A DNA stretch of 64,000 bases from Jeotgalibaca ciconiae (GCF_003955755.1 NZ_CP034465.1:682001-746000), one strand, 5' to 3'. Counted from the first letter of the stretch, positions 1-8,596 are shown. Numbers and translations: made by a program. The notes: a model not told the origin generated them from the letters alone.

Positions 1-510
1 TACTGCAGAAGTCTTACCGCCTAGAGGTTCTCCGTCTCTAATTTTTTGAATGTTACCAAGACCACAAGCTACACCTTTATTACCATTTGAGTTGAAAGCA
101 TAGAAGTTAAGAGAAACCCTACCATAACAACCGCTGTATACCTCGCTACGATCCAGTATCGGCTTAACACTTTTGTCTACAATCTGTGGCGCTGTCTTGC
201 TATTCGCATTGATGAAGTAATGGCCTTTATAAGCCTCATCATCACGCTCTACATCACCATCACGCAGCGGTAGTTTAATGGCTGCCTTATTTGGTTTCTT
301 ACCACCAAACTTTGCGATACCTTCCTCAATGGCAGCATCAACTGCTGCATGGATAGCATTAATGGTTTCCTTGTCATCCTTTGGAATAAGGACGGATACG
401 CTGTACTTTTCTGCACCACCATTAATAGATACAGGCTCCCATCCGTGGAAGTAAGAAAATCTTGAGTTTACACCTGTGATAACTTTTGTTTTGTTTTGCA
501 TATTTGCCAT
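1..510 (-). CDS. DUF2815 family phage protein (3' end cut by window edge)
   Basis: Open frame of 170 codons running off the left edge; the ATG at 510 follows GGAGG at good spacing. The N-terminus (MANMQNKTKVITGVNSRFSY), the stretch LRDGDVERDDEAYKGHYFIN and the ending IQKIRDGEPLGGK match DUF2815, a family found in phage and integrative-element replication modules beside DUF2800 and often taken to be a single-strand DNA-binding protein. That function is family knowledge, not visible here. It starts 5 bases after the DUF2800 stop, so the two are probably co-transcribed. About 15-20 C-terminal residues appear to be missing. Confidence 0.85.
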   Translation of the reverse strand, partial: MANMQNKTKVITGVNSRFSYFHGWEPVSINGGAEKYSVSVLIPKDDKETINAIHAAVDAAIEEGIAKFGGKKPNKAAIKLPLRDGDVERDDEAYKGHYFINANSKTAPQIVDKSVKPILDRSEVYSGCYGRVSLNFYAFNSNGNKGVACGLGNIQKIRDGEPLGGKTSAV

Positions 511-515
511 AATAT

Positions 516-1652
516 TTAATCCTCCATAATTTCGTTAAATTCGTTTTTAGCATCTGCTACGTTCATTGCCGGTCTTTTATCTGAGTTTGGAACAAGAGTC
601 GGCTTACCCGGTGGTTTGTAAATGAGGTCACCGAGGAGTTCCTCAAATTTGGATTTACCCATCAGTTTTTGCATCTCTGTCAGCGGAATAAGGCTCTTTC
701 TGTAAATGTCCTTATATCCACCTGCCACGGCTTTTTCTGCAATGGCTCCTTCATCTTTGTACTTGCGAACCGAGCGACCTTCCACAACTTTAAAACCGTT
801 CCACTCTTTACCGTGATTGACTGCTGCATCAGTGGCATAGGCTGTTATTTCATTCGCCCACTTGGTAAGGTCGGGAAGAATAAGTAAGATTTCTTCTATC
901 TCAGCATCCGTCAGCAGAGGTGGCATCTTGAATTCTTTCTCTGCAAGTTTTAGCTTTTCTTCGGCTCTGGCCCGACATCTGTTTGCCGCTTTACAGAAGG
1001 TACACCATGGACCGGGAATGTATTCACCCTCACCGTTGAAGGCTTTGTCAGCTCTGGGCTTTAGTTCCTCTTCCGCCAAGCCTTTTAGTTCTTCCACCGG
1101 TATTGTCCAGGTGCTGACATTTTCTCTTCTAGGCTGAAAGATCGTCATGGACACTTCTTTAATGTCGTACAGGTGATCATAGATTCCAAGTGCTCCTAGG
1201 GCATAGAGCTTCATCTGTGGATTGTCCACTGCATCAACTAGCACACCCATTCCATATTTAAAGTCTACGATGTGAAGTCTGTCATCTGAAATGATTACAC
1301 AGTCTCCTGTCCCAAAACCATCTGGAACATAACAAGAGAAGTCAAGACGTTGTTCAATAAGAACGATAGGATCTGTGCAAGACTTTCTTGCAAGTTCCAC
1401 CTGCTCCATAACAAAGTCCACGTAAGCATCTGTACATTCCTCCATCTCATCAGAGTTATACTCAGCGATAGGTCGCTGACTTCTCATATGAAGTGCCTTT
1501 TTTAGTTTGTGTTCACACAGGTCATGAGCCGCTGTGCCTTCTTTTGCTGCCTCACCACTTTGGTCTTCAAACTCCAGTTCAAGTCTTGCAGAGGGTAGGC
1601 AGTTAAGCCACCTGTGGGATGAGGATGCAGATAATATTGCATGATTACCCAT
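516..1652 (-). CDS. DUF2800 protein, Cas4/RecB-like PD-(D/E)XK exonuclease fold
   Basis: About 378 residues. The N-terminus MGNHAILSASSSHRWLNC, the central LHIVDFKYGMG (the D-x-K of a PD-(D/E)XK core, with an upstream GTGDCVII strand) and the cysteine cluster PGPWCTFCKAANRCRARAE (candidate iron-sulphur or zinc ligands as in Cas4/AddB-like nucleases) identify DUF2800. I chose the internal ATG at 1652 over one 18 bases upstream because GGAGG lies 9 bases before it. It overlaps the end of the next upstream gene by 8 bases. The module DUF2815-DUF2800 plus small ORFs is typical of the early region of siphophage-like prophages. Likely DNA end-processing during phage replication or recombination; inferred from the family. 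Confidence 0.85.
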   Translation of the reverse strand: MGNHAILSASSSHRWLNCLPSARLELEFEDQSGEAAKEGTAAHDLCEHKLKKALHMRSQRPIAEYNSDEMEECTDAYVDFVMEQVELARKSCTDPIVLIEQRLDFSCYVPDGFGTGDCVIISDDRLHIVDFKYGMGVLVDAVDNPQMKLYALGALGIYDHLYDIKEVSMTIFQPRRENVSTWTIPVEELKGLAEEELKPRADKAFNGEGEYIPGPWCTFCKAANRCRARAEEKLKLAEKEFKMPPLLTDAEIEEILLILPDLTKWANEITAYATDAAVNHGKEWNGFKVVEGRSVRKYKDEGAIAEKAVAGGYKDIYRKSLIPLTEMQKLMGKSKFEELLGDLIYKPPGKPTLVPNSDKRPAMNVADAKNEFNEIMED

Positions 1653-1962
1653 TTCCAAGCTCCTCCGCATCTTTCAAGATGTCAGAATAATAAGCCTTAT
1701 CAACAGCACTTAACTTGTCTGCACCATACTTCTGAATGAGTCCTCGCACTTCGGCAGTAAACCCAATCTGGCTCTTTTCAGCAAGTACCATACGCAATTT
1801 TTCAAGTGGGATATCCGGCTCTTTTACTGGTTCTTGTTCAGTTGTAGCTTTTGCACCTGGAGCAGGATCTCCTTCTGTCATCGCATCGCAAACTGCCTGT
1901 ATGCTGTCAGCAAGACTTCGCATATCATTGACCACTTCAAGCAGTAATTTTATTTTGCTCAA
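1645..1962 (-). CDS. Small phage early-region protein
   Basis: 105 residues, TTG start with GGAGG 8 bases upstream. The first 30 residues form an amphipathic helix (MSKIKLLLEVVNDMRSLADS), followed by an acidic proline-rich linker (about 31-50) and a helical C-terminal half ending KAYYSDILKDAEELGNG. Such proteins regularly sit just upstream of DUF2800 and are sometimes auto-named rRNA biogenesis protein rrp5, a label with no support here. Its ends overlap both neighbours, so it belongs to the same operon. Function unknown. Confidence 0.7.
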   Translation of the reverse strand: MSKIKLLLEVVNDMRSLADSIQAVCDAMTEGDPAPGAKATTEQEPVKEPDIPLEKLRMVLAEKSQIGFTAEVRGLIQKYGADKLSAVDKAYYSDILKDAEELGNG

Positions 1963-2155
1963 GGTTAGTTCCTCCTTTCATAATTTCACAGATAGATAGT
2001 TCCTCGATGCTATCTCCAGGGATCACAATCGTTACACGCTGTATACTCCCTAAAAGAAAGCGAAGAATTCGTTCCCTTACGGACACATTACGGTAGGCAA
2101 CAAGTCCGCCTGTCTGTGGTTTCTTAGAAACACTAATTTTGAGATTGTGTTTCAT
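1937..2155 (-). CDS. Small conserved phage/element protein
   Basis: 72 residues from the ATG at 2155, which is preceded by AGGTG; an ATG pair 6-9 bases upstream is possible but has a poorer ribosome-binding site. The basic N-terminus MKHNLKISVSKKPQTGGLVA and the segment VRERILRFLLGSIQRVTIVI are typical of small proteins at the head of Firmicute phage replication modules. Two residues after the hydrophobic strand it reads PGDSIEELSICEI. It overlaps the next gene by 26 bases. I know of no assigned function. Confidence 0.6.
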   Translation of the reverse strand: MKHNLKISVSKKPQTGGLVAYRNVSVRERILRFLLGSIQRVTIVIPGDSIEELSICEIMKGGTNLEQNKITA

Positions 2156-2249
2156 ATCCATCACCTCTTTCCAAAGGGCGATTTATTTATTGCCCTCTAC
2201 CTAGTAGCCTCGGGAGGTGATAGAATCTGACGGTTTAGAAAAAAAGAAA

Positions 2250-2281
2250 GCCTACCAAAGAGAAGTACTCCTTGATAGGCC
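2250..2281 (-). terminator. Rho-independent terminator
   Basis: On the minus strand GCCTATCAAGGAG pairs with CTCTTTGGTAGGC (one G-U and one mismatch), followed by CTTTCTTTTTTT. It lies between the integrase fragment and the phage module, so it would stop leftward readthrough into that module. Confidence 0.7.
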
Positions 2282-2285
2282 ATGT

Positions 2286-2387
2286 TTATACTTGTGAACC
2301 CATAATATACCGTAATGCTTTCGTATCCATTCCTTCATTTACATAGTTAGTACAGAATGTATGTTTCAAAATGTTTGGAGTGACATC
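2286..2387 (-). pseudogene. Tyrosine recombinase (integrase) C-terminal fragment
   Basis: 33 codons reading DVTPNILKHTFCTNYV then NEGMDTKALRYIMG. This is the box II region of phage/Tn integrases (consensus TPH-RHTFCTN-GM-K-LQYLMGH). The catalytic Arg of RHTF is Lys here, and the match stops at MG, just before the expected His, by a stop codon three codons later. No start or N-terminal part remains. A relic of an integrative element that formed part of this mosaic. Confidence 0.75.
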
Positions 2388-2435
2388 CTGTTTCTAATTT
2401 GATAGGAACAGTAAAATGTATAGAGGTGGTTTATT

Positions 2436-2789
2436 ATGCGTAAAAAGGAAGATAGATATGATTTTAGAGCCTTTGGTTTAGCCATTAAAGAAGCTCGATT
2501 GAAGCAAGGTTTAACTCGTGAACAAGTGGGAGCATTGATTGAAATTGACCCACGTTACTTAACCAATATTGAAAATAAGGGGCAACACCCAAGTATACAA
2601 ATTCTTTATGACCTTGTATCATTACTTCATGTGTCCGTTGATGAATTTTTCTTACCTGCCAACGATCTTGTAAAAAGCACCAGACGGTTACAGGTAGAAA
2701 AACTTATGGATAACTTCACTGATAGAGAATTAGCACTCATGGAAGCATTAGCTAATGGTATCAATGAATCAAGAAATGTCAAAGACTAG
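2436..2789 (+). CDS. XRE-family regulator, Tn916 Orf9-like
   Basis: 117 residues with an N-terminal helix-turn-helix (about 13-70: [20 protein letters not shown] then [19 protein letters not shown]) and an acidic tail. The start [18 protein letters not shown] and the full length match Orf9 of Tn916/Tn1545-family elements, which opposes orf6. The convergent arrangement with the KTR gene 57 bases away is exactly that of Tn916 orf9/orf6. The ATG is preceded by AGAGGTGG. In Tn916 Orf9 is thought to repress the regulatory orf7/orf8 genes; those genes are not in this window. Confidence 0.85.
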   Translation: MRKKEDRYDFRAFGLAIKEARLKQGLTREQVGALIEIDPRYLTNIENKGQHPSIQILYDLVSLLHVSVDEFFLPANDLVKSTRRLQVEKLMDNFTDRELALMEALANGINESRNVKD

Positions 2790-2811
2790 TTAAAGTTCAT
2801 ACATAACAGGA

Positions 2812-2856
2812 AGAGCCGATAAGATGAGATTGAATTAACCTCAAATTATCGGCTCT
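2812..2856. terminator. Inverted repeat between convergent orf9 and orf6 genes
   Basis: AGAGCCGATAA at 2812-2822 pairs perfectly with TTATCGGCTCT at 2846-2856 around a 23-base loop. The right arm overlaps the stop of the KTR gene. A bidirectional terminator is likely, although neither side has a strong T run. Confidence 0.5.
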
Positions 2857-3046
2857 GCGTCTTTGCATCTGGCTCTTTAATTACTGTTATTTGTAAAGAA
2901 CTTATATTTATTAAAGTTTCTTGTTTACACTTTGGACAGTATAAGGGGAAATTAGTCAATACCGTGTTGGAAAGTATCCTTATACGAGTTTTGGAATTAC
3001 AAATCGGACAGAATATCCACTTACTTTTTTCAATCATATTAATCAA
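2846..3046 (-). CDS. Cysteine-rich KTR domain protein (Tn916 Orf6-like)
   Basis: 66 residues (63 if the second Met is used). Two CxxC knuckles, CPICNSKTR and CPKCKQET, give a zinc-ribbon-like protein with the KTR signature and the characteristic ending KEPDAKTQSR. This matches Orf6, the small gene directly downstream of tet(M) in Tn916-family transposons. Here the gene upstream is a GNAT acetyltransferase rather than tet(M). Function unknown; zinc binding inferred from the cysteines. Confidence 0.8.
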   Translation of the reverse strand: MINMIEKSKWIFCPICNSKTRIRILSNTVLTNFPLYCPKCKQETLINISSLQITVIKEPDAKTQSR

Positions 3047-3079
3047 CCCTTATGTTCCACATTCGCAATCTGAACATAT

Positions 3080-3625
3080 TTACAGGTCAGATTGCTCTTT
3101 GTTTAAGTATTCTTTTTTTAGAATACTCATAATGACAGTATCATGCCATCTTCCGTCACGGTAAATTGCTTCTCGAAACTTTCCATCATGTGTAAATCCC
3201 ATTTTTTCATACAATTTTATTGCTCTTTCATTAAATGAAAATACTTGTAGATATACTCGATGTAAATTTAGCTCATAAAAAGCAAATCCAAGTATTAAGG
3301 ACATAGCCGAAGTTCCGATACCTTTACCCCACATATCTCTTGCACCAATATCAAGAATACATTCAGCAGAACGATTCTTATAATCTATATTTATTAGAGA
3401 AACAATACCGACAGTTTGTCCAGATTCTTTATGTTCAATCATATAACCTTTAGCATTAGCTTGAGAAGCAATTACTGAAATAAATTGCTCTGTTTCCTCC
3501 AGCGTGTATATGTCAAGTTGAGGACTGGTCGTTTTCATGACCTCTATATCATTACGCCAGTTATGATAAGTGCTATAATCATTAGTTGATAACTTCCGTA
3601 GCTTAATAATTTTATTTTCAAACAT
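3080..3625 (-). CDS. RimJ/RimL-type GNAT acetyltransferase
   Basis: 181 residues covering a whole GNAT domain. The acetyl-CoA loop is RDMWGKGIGTSAMSLILGFA (about 95-114), and the typical RimL ending NERAIKLYEKMGFTHDGKFR then DGRWHDTVIMSILKKEY is present. It probably acetylates an amine of a small molecule or protein N-terminus; the substrate cannot be told. The ATG at 3625 has AGGAGGG 9 bases before it. It starts 11 bases after the TetR stop, so both form one transcript. Its position between orf13 and orf6 is the cargo slot of Tn916, which suggests a resistance or detoxification role. Confidence 0.85.
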   Translation of the reverse strand: MFENKIIKLRKLSTNDYSTYHNWRNDIEVMKTTSPQLDIYTLEETEQFISVIASQANAKGYMIEHKESGQTVGIVSLINIDYKNRSAECILDIGARDMWGKGIGTSAMSLILGFAFYELNLHRVYLQVFSFNERAIKLYEKMGFTHDGKFREAIYRDGRWHDTVIMSILKKEYLNKEQSDL

Positions 3626-3636
3626 TTACAACCCTC

Positions 3637-4233
3637 CTAAGTTAAGATATTCTCAATCATATTATTCATCAAACTAATTATTTGTACGAGATTAGTATCA
3701 AAAGAATATTGATAATATTGGTGTAGCATAACCCCATCAATCATTGAAATTAATAATTCAGAAAAAGAGATTACATCAATCTGTTTTTTAAATTCGCCTT
3801 TCTCAACCCCTACACTAATAAATTGTTGAATATTTTGCGAAAGTTTTTCATGTCTTTCACGTAAATATGGAACATCTTTAATATTATGTGAGAGAAAAAA
3901 TTCTGATTTAGCACGAATTAAATTAGTTTCTGTATTTTGAATGGATAGGACAATCTCACAACTCCAATCATTTAGTTGAGGTAGTAAGGGCTTATTCAAG
4001 TCAGGGTTTAGTAACTGGTTGGCTTGTAGCGAATCTTCATATTTGAGCACCTCTATAAAAACGGAATCAATATTTTTAAAATGTGCATATAACCCCCCTC
4101 TTGAAATTTTAGCTTCATTCATAATATCTCTCATTGAAGCGTTAGAATACCCTTTTTTAGCAAAGACATTTATTGCTGATATTGCTATCATATTTTTTCG
4201 ACTTTCTATATACTTCTCACTGACTTGTGGCAT
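3637..4233 (-). CDS. TetR/AcrR-family transcriptional regulator
   Basis: 198 residues: N-terminal HTH (about 13-60, with AINVFAKKGYSNASMRDIMN and ISRGGLYAHFKNIDSVF) and an all-helical ligand-binding half. First gene of a two-gene operon with the acetyltransferase; strong AGGAGG 8 bases before the ATG. A 10-bp-arm palindrome overlapping the promoter 19 bases upstream suggests autorepression and ligand-induced expression of the pair. The inducer cannot be predicted. Confidence 0.85.
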   Translation of the reverse strand: MPQVSEKYIESRKNMIAISAINVFAKKGYSNASMRDIMNEAKISRGGLYAHFKNIDSVFIEVLKYEDSLQANQLLNPDLNKPLLPQLNDWSCEIVLSIQNTETNLIRAKSEFFLSHNIKDVPYLRERHEKLSQNIQQFISVGVEKGEFKKQIDVISFSELLISMIDGVMLHQYYQYSFDTNLVQIISLMNNMIENILT

Positions 4234-4251
4234 AGATAATCCTCCTGCAAC

Positions 4252-4275
4252 AAAATAGACACTGTTGTCTATTTT
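4252..4275. promoter_or_regulatory. Probable TetR operator
   Basis: AAAATAGACA at 4252-4261 and TGTCTATTTT at 4266-4275 form a perfect inverted repeat around four bases. It lies immediately downstream of a TATACT -10-like hexamer (minus strand) and 19 bases before the TetR ATG, where bound repressor would block transcription. Confidence 0.65.
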
Positions 4276-4385
4276 AGTATATAGTTTTATTCTAACTTTA
4301 TCAATGATGAATTTTTCTTGCCTACCAGTGATTTAGCAAAAGCACTAGATAGCGAATATCTCAAAAATGTTTAATTTCAAAAAAA

Positions 4386-4424
4386 ATAGCGTATAGATCA
4401 CATATATGTGGACTATACACTATC
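4386..4424 (-). terminator. Terminator after orf13 remnant
   Basis: On the minus strand GATAGTGTATAG pairs with CTATACGCTAT, followed by eight T. It lies 5 bases past the orf13 stop. It separates orf13 from the TetR/GNAT cassette, the position where Tn916 carries its tet(M) attenuator region. Confidence 0.65.
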
Positions 4425-4429
4425 TCACT

Positions 4430-4714
4430 TCATTTTATAATCTTCCAGTTACTTCCGCTCTTTTCAAGTACCAAGTCAAATTGCGATACCTGCGTTGCTT
4501 TAGTCTGTTGGTCGAGGTACTTCACTGCCAGCGATACCGTGATTTGATTACCCTTGCGATTGTAAATAGGGTTTACCAGTTCTTGAAAGATATAATATTT
4601 GCCGATTGGTTTTAATATCCCATCATTCACATAGTAGGAAAGTTCATTGGCTGTAGCTATAGGATAGAGCTTAAAGAACGTGGTTATAAACTCACTGATT
4701 TCATTGGTTGGGAC
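4430..4714 (-). pseudogene. Tn916 orf13 (TcpC-like) C-terminal fragment
   Basis: The last 94 residues of the conjugation protein TcpC/Orf13 survive: NEISEFITTFFKLYPIATAN through NRKGNQITVSLAVKYLDQQT to SNWKIIK. Full-length Orf13 is over 300 residues with an N-terminal membrane segment. Upstream of residue NEISEF the frame runs into unrelated sequence and a terminator, so the gene is a 5'-truncated remnant. TcpC stabilises the mating channel at the membrane in Gram-positive conjugative elements. Order orf13-cargo-orf6-orf9 matches Tn916. Confidence 0.8.
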
Positions 4715-4738
4715 TAGGAAATAAACCCTAAATAATTT

Positions 4739-4785
4739 AAAACCTGTGAAATCAGTCCATAACAAAGATTGATTTCACAGGTTTT
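4739..4785. terminator. Bidirectional terminator
   Basis: AAAACCTGTGAAATCA pairs perfectly with TGATTTCACAGGTTTT over a 15-base loop. It lies at the junction between the transposon remnant and the prophage lysis genes, right where orf13 homology has just ended. Confidence 0.7.
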
Positions 4786-4871
4786 CTTTTTGCGATTAAA
4801 TAGAATTTTTGAGTTTATTTCTAGTCACTTTCAATATATGCAAAGTGTACAATAAGCATTTTTGATACTTC

Positions 4872-5810
4872 TTATTTCAAGAGTTCATTGACCCTTTTTT
4901 GTACTGAAATATAGTCATAACCGGCTTTTGTAAGTTTGTTTTTTCGATCTTGTCCGTTACCCCAATCGCCACGAATGACTTCCTTTGCGATGGCATCAAT
5001 AGACTTTTTACTAGATAGCATTTCATTGACCTTTGATTGCACCGCCGCATAATCATAGCCTGCATCTGTTAAGCGTTTCTTTCGTTCTTCACCATTACCC
5101 CATAACCCTTGAATGACTTCCTTGGCCAGCAGCTCGACCGATTTCTTTTGTGTAGGAGCAGGTGCATTTTCTTCTTTACCAAGATAATTAAGCCCTGCAC
5201 TTTGGATAATCGCTTTGTAATCTTTATAGGCATAGTTCATATCCAAATTGCCTGAATAACCATTCAGTTTACCTTTGCTTGTGTACTGCCAGAGACCATG
5301 ACGAAGTGTCGGTTCTTTACTGGACCACTGAGCGACCCAGAAATCATAAGGTGCTATACGATCCAGTTCTGTTAAATCTTGAAACCAAGAACTAGACGCA
5401 TAGATGCCGGCGTAATAGCCAGCACTTTCTACGGTTTCACAAAAGCCTACTAAAGCATCGGAAATGGCTTTCTTGCCACTTGGTCGCTGGTGATAATTAT
5501 CCTCTGTATCAATAAATACGGGATAAGAGATGGTCTTGCCTTTGATAATTTCTAGGCATTTATTCGCTTCTGCTATGCCCTTGGTTTTGGTATTGGCACA
5601 GCTGTACCAGTAAACACCGATAGGAATACCTCTCTCGTGAAAGGCTTTGTAGTGTTGTTCAAAGGCATCATCCTTGTGCAAACTTACTCCTGTACCGTGG
5701 CCCGTATATCCTGCTCGAAGGATGACAAAATCAACTTCTTTTGCAAGTTGGTCATAGTTAATCTGACTTGGTTTTTGCCACGTACTAATATCAATTCCTG
5801 TAGTTTTCAT
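4872..5810 (-). CDS. GH25 lysozyme endolysin with two CW_7 repeats
   Basis: 312 residues. The GH25 catalytic domain spans about 1-195 (GIDISTWQKPSQINYDQLA with the first catalytic Asp, YPVFIDTEDNYHQRPSG with the Asp-x-Glu pair). Two CW_7 (Cpl-7-like) wall-binding repeats of about 40 residues follow, each with the KEVI-G-WGNG motif at about 229 and 272. No signal peptide, as expected for a holin-dependent phage lysin. It cleaves the MurNAc-GlcNAc bond of peptidoglycan. Its ATG is 2 bases from the holin stop, and the order tail-holin-lysin fits a siphophage lysis cassette. Complete and probably functional as an enzyme, though the holin upstream is broken. Confidence 0.92.
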   Translation of the reverse strand: MKTTGIDISTWQKPSQINYDQLAKEVDFVILRAGYTGHGTGVSLHKDDAFEQHYKAFHERGIPIGVYWYSCANTKTKGIAEANKCLEIIKGKTISYPVFIDTEDNYHQRPSGKKAISDALVGFCETVESAGYYAGIYASSSWFQDLTELDRIAPYDFWVAQWSSKEPTLRHGLWQYTSKGKLNGYSGNLDMNYAYKDYKAIIQSAGLNYLGKEENAPAPTQKKSVELLAKEVIQGLWGNGEERKKRLTDAGYDYAAVQSKVNEMLSSKKSIDAIAKEVIRGDWGNGQDRKNKLTKAGYDYISVQKRVNELLK

Positions 5811-5812
5811 GA

Positions 5813-6080
5813 TTATTCCTCCTCGTTCTTTTTATGGAGCTGCTTTAATACATCTTTTAGTTTCTCTGGGATCGGTAGTCCAAGGTGAGCTGAATTTTCT
5901 AACAGCGAAATTCCCTCATTTGATAGATAGAAGAAAACAATCGCTGTTCTTAGTACGCTCCCATCACCAATCACATAAACGTCTAAAATATTGGCTACAC
6001 CCACTAAAACAAAAATCAGCACTTTACGGCTGATTCCGATAAATCCCACTTCACTTGATAGGGTCTTATCAGCGATGGTG
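5813..6080 (-). pseudogene. Phage holin, C-terminal part (left of IS21 element)
   Basis: Reads ADKTLSSEVGFIGISRKVLI to KLKDVLKQLHKKNEEE, the second half of a phi-LC3/Phage_holin_4-type holin (LRTAIVFFYLSNEGISLLEN is a family signature). The frame continues upstream into the IS terminal sequence, so the apparent start in the element is not native. The N-terminal half of a holin lies at 8421-8596, but the two halves overlap by about ten codons of differing sequence. They are therefore not a cleanly split single gene. Confidence 0.8.
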
Positions 6081-6148
6081 TGTTTTGCAATAGTTTTGTA
6101 CACAAGATTGCAAAGAAAAGTACACAATGTTGCCACCCGATATTTCCG

Positions 6149-6876
6149 TTATTTTGATGTATTTGATAGCGCGTTTTTCAGCCGGTAGCTCTCGCCAGTA
6201 AAACTTAAAATATGCGCATGATGAATCAAGCGATCCACCAGTGCAGCCGTTAACCGAGGGTCAACGAAAACACGGTTCCATTGGCTGAATTCAAGGTTCG
6301 ATGTAATGATGATACTTTTCGTTTCATACCAATCACTGATGAGCTGAAAGAGCAGCTCAGAGCCTTCCTTCGTGAACGGGACATAGCCCATCTCGTCGAG
6401 TATGACACATTTTACTTTATCAAACCGTCTCTTAAACTGCTCGAGGGTGTGATTCCGCCAGTGTTTTTCCAGTTCTATCACAAGGTCAGACACACGTAGG
6501 AACCTCGTTTCATAACCCAATTCACACGCCTTGCGTCCAAGACCAATCGCTAAATGAGTTTTTCCCGTTCCCGGAGAACCGACTAAAACGACATTCTCAG
6601 CCCTCTGAATAAAAGCACAGGATTCTAACTCGATACGCGTTTCTGCCGTCGGCAGCTTGATGTGCGGGTGCCATTCGTACCCCCCAAGGACTTTCGCGAA
6701 GGGAATTTAGCACTTTTCTGAAACCGTTCTATTTTCGCTGCTTCCCGGCAACTTATTTCATGTCGGAGTAAGTTGATTAAGAAGGTTTCTTTTGAATCAT
6801 GCTCAATCTCTCCCACCCGTCTTGCCACATGCGACAGGTTCAGTGACTTACATAATTCTTCCAACTCATTCCCCAA
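6149..6876 (-). pseudogene. istB: istB ATPase helper, frameshifted
   Basis: An IstB-type AAA+ protein in two frames. Residues MGNELEELCKSLNLSHVARR onward read to KFPSRKSLGG, where a run of six G (C at 6680-6685) shifts the frame. Dropping one G joins it to YEWHPHIKLPTAETRIELES, then the Walker A GSPGTGKT, then VILDEMGYVPF (Walker B) and the usual ending. IstB guides target choice for the IstA transposase. The homopolymer shift could be real or a base-calling error. Confidence 0.85.
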
Positions 6877-8317
6877 CTAGTTTTCCCCCTTTGTCAGTTT
6901 ATCGTAGGCAGACCATCTGACTTCATAAGGATCCACGCCTTCTGAGCGTTCCCCAACCAGTTCAAAAAAACGCTCATTAATGGTTGTCATATCGTTGTGT
7001 GGCAACAACTCTAGAAGCTCTGAAACCCGGTCGTAGCGCACACGCAAGTCCTCTGTGTTTAAGTAGTGCTGGATTCTACCGGGCAAGTATTTCCAGTATC
7101 GTGAATAAGGAACGGTATTTAGTTTCCGGCGCCAATCCCTCAGGATCATTTCCCAGGGGATTTTGCGAGATTTCCCCATGTAGGGACGATTCCCCTCGTC
7201 AATAATCTCACCATTTCCAGAAACGATTTGATACTTATCCCATGTCAGACGTGCCGTGAGCAGAGAGTGGTTCCTTGCCCGCGGAATATGGATTCTGGTC
7301 TTATCCAACACGATTTCGTTGTACTTGTTCGAAGTCACCACTAACTCTCTCCTCACCGGATAATCATGATTAGGAAGCGCCCAAAGGGCAGCCCCTTCTT
7401 CTACCCACAACTCTTCAATCAGTGACGGTTTTTCATGGTGCTGGCGGTTCCGATCTTTCAGAAGTTGTGTATAAAGATCCTTGTTTAAAGATTCATAATC
7501 CGCCATGCGAGGAGCGGTTGGAAAGAAGTTATACCGTACGTAGCCGACTTTGTTTTCCACACTTCCTTTTTCATTCCCACTTCTCGGATTACAGACTTGT
7601 GTGGAAGCCGTAATGGTTGGCAAACTGCTGAAAGCCATCGGTCAATTGCGCTTGTTCGAACTTCGATTTGGTCTCCTTGACCGCCGTTGACATGTTATCA
7701 ATGCGGATGTTTTTAGGGACGCCATCCGCTTGACTGAAGAGCTGTTTCATACCCTCAAGCAGGCATTCTTGATTTTCGGAGGGAAGGGCGACGGCAAATC
7801 CCGCATTACTATACGGAAACGACATTACCAACACCTTGACGTCTTTAAATTCTCCTTTGTGTTCCACTTCCATGGTACCAAAGTCTAGCTGCGCATCGGC
7901 AGGAGGGTGTTCCAACCGTTCACTCCCATCATCCACGCCGCCTTCTACATGGGTCACATGCCATTCTTGAACGAACATACAAACCGTGCGATAAGACCCA
8001 GTAAAACCAATTGCCTTTAATTCCTTAAGGAATTGCACTGTCGTCCGACGTTTTTTCTTCGTCAGCCTAGCATCCTCTGCCAGCCATGAACTAACAATGT
8101 CACCCCATTTGTCATCGTACATCATTCCTTTTTTTAAATGAATAACATCAAGCGGTAATTGGTCATCGTCCGCATATTTTTTAGCCGTTCGCCAATTGAT
8201 TTTTAAATCTTTTCGGATCTTGTCTACCGAATATCCGTGATTATTTTTTAAGTTTTTGATAGTATTAATGTCAGTCATTGTCAGCATCCTCTCAACCTCC
8301 ATGTTTAGCTTCGACAC
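6877..8317 (-). pseudogene. istA: istA transposase, frameshifted
   Basis: IstA-type DDE transposase in two pieces. The N-terminal part has an HTH (about 20-55) and the first two acidic residues (AQLDFGTMEV, IRIDNMSTAV). The C-terminal part supplies the Glu in NEKGSVENKVGYVR. The break lies near 7600 at a short CA repeat after HYGFHT; restoring one CA unit would join it to QVCNPRSGNEKG. The 3' end abuts istB. Start uncertain: ATG 8278 or upstream. Confidence 0.85.
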
Positions 8318-8420
8318 TAAAACATTAAAGGTTTATCGGGTGGCTGGCAATGATTTTTTACATTGCAAAACTCTGCACTTTTACACTGCAAAGTTGTGTA
8401 CTTTTATTCTGCCACAAACA

Positions 8421-8596
8421 CCATTCTCACTAGATAGTTCCTTATCAACAATTGCACACATAATTCCAGTGATATAATCACCAACAATCAATATGATCAA
8501 CGCATACAAAAAGCCATCTAACCCTCCTAAAAACCAACCAATAAATCCGCCTAGCGCTGTAACGATAATCTGTATCCAGTTCCATATGTCCTTCAT
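8421..8596 (-). pseudogene. Phage holin, N-terminal part (right of IS21 element)
   Basis: Starts MKDIWNWIQIIVTALGGFIG with two hydrophobic segments and the holin signature LIILIVGDYITGIMCAIVDK; homology ends after ELSSE, where the IS begins. It has a proper ATG at 8596 with GGGGGAAATTTTCT upstream. The C-terminal half of a related but non-identical holin lies beyond the IS. Confidence 0.8.

Larger units (their letters stand above)
6081..8420 (-). mobile_element. IS21-family insertion sequence (degenerate)
   Basis: About 2.34 kb with istA-istB on the minus strand. Both ends begin TGTTT (minus strand at the right end, plus strand at the left end) and carry the multiple short internal repeats typical of IS21 ends, for example AAAGTACACAA and TTGCCACCCGATA near the left end and GCCACCCGATAAACC near the right. 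No target-site duplication is visible: the flanks differ. Both genes carry frameshifts, so the copy is unlikely to move on its own. Confidence 0.85.
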
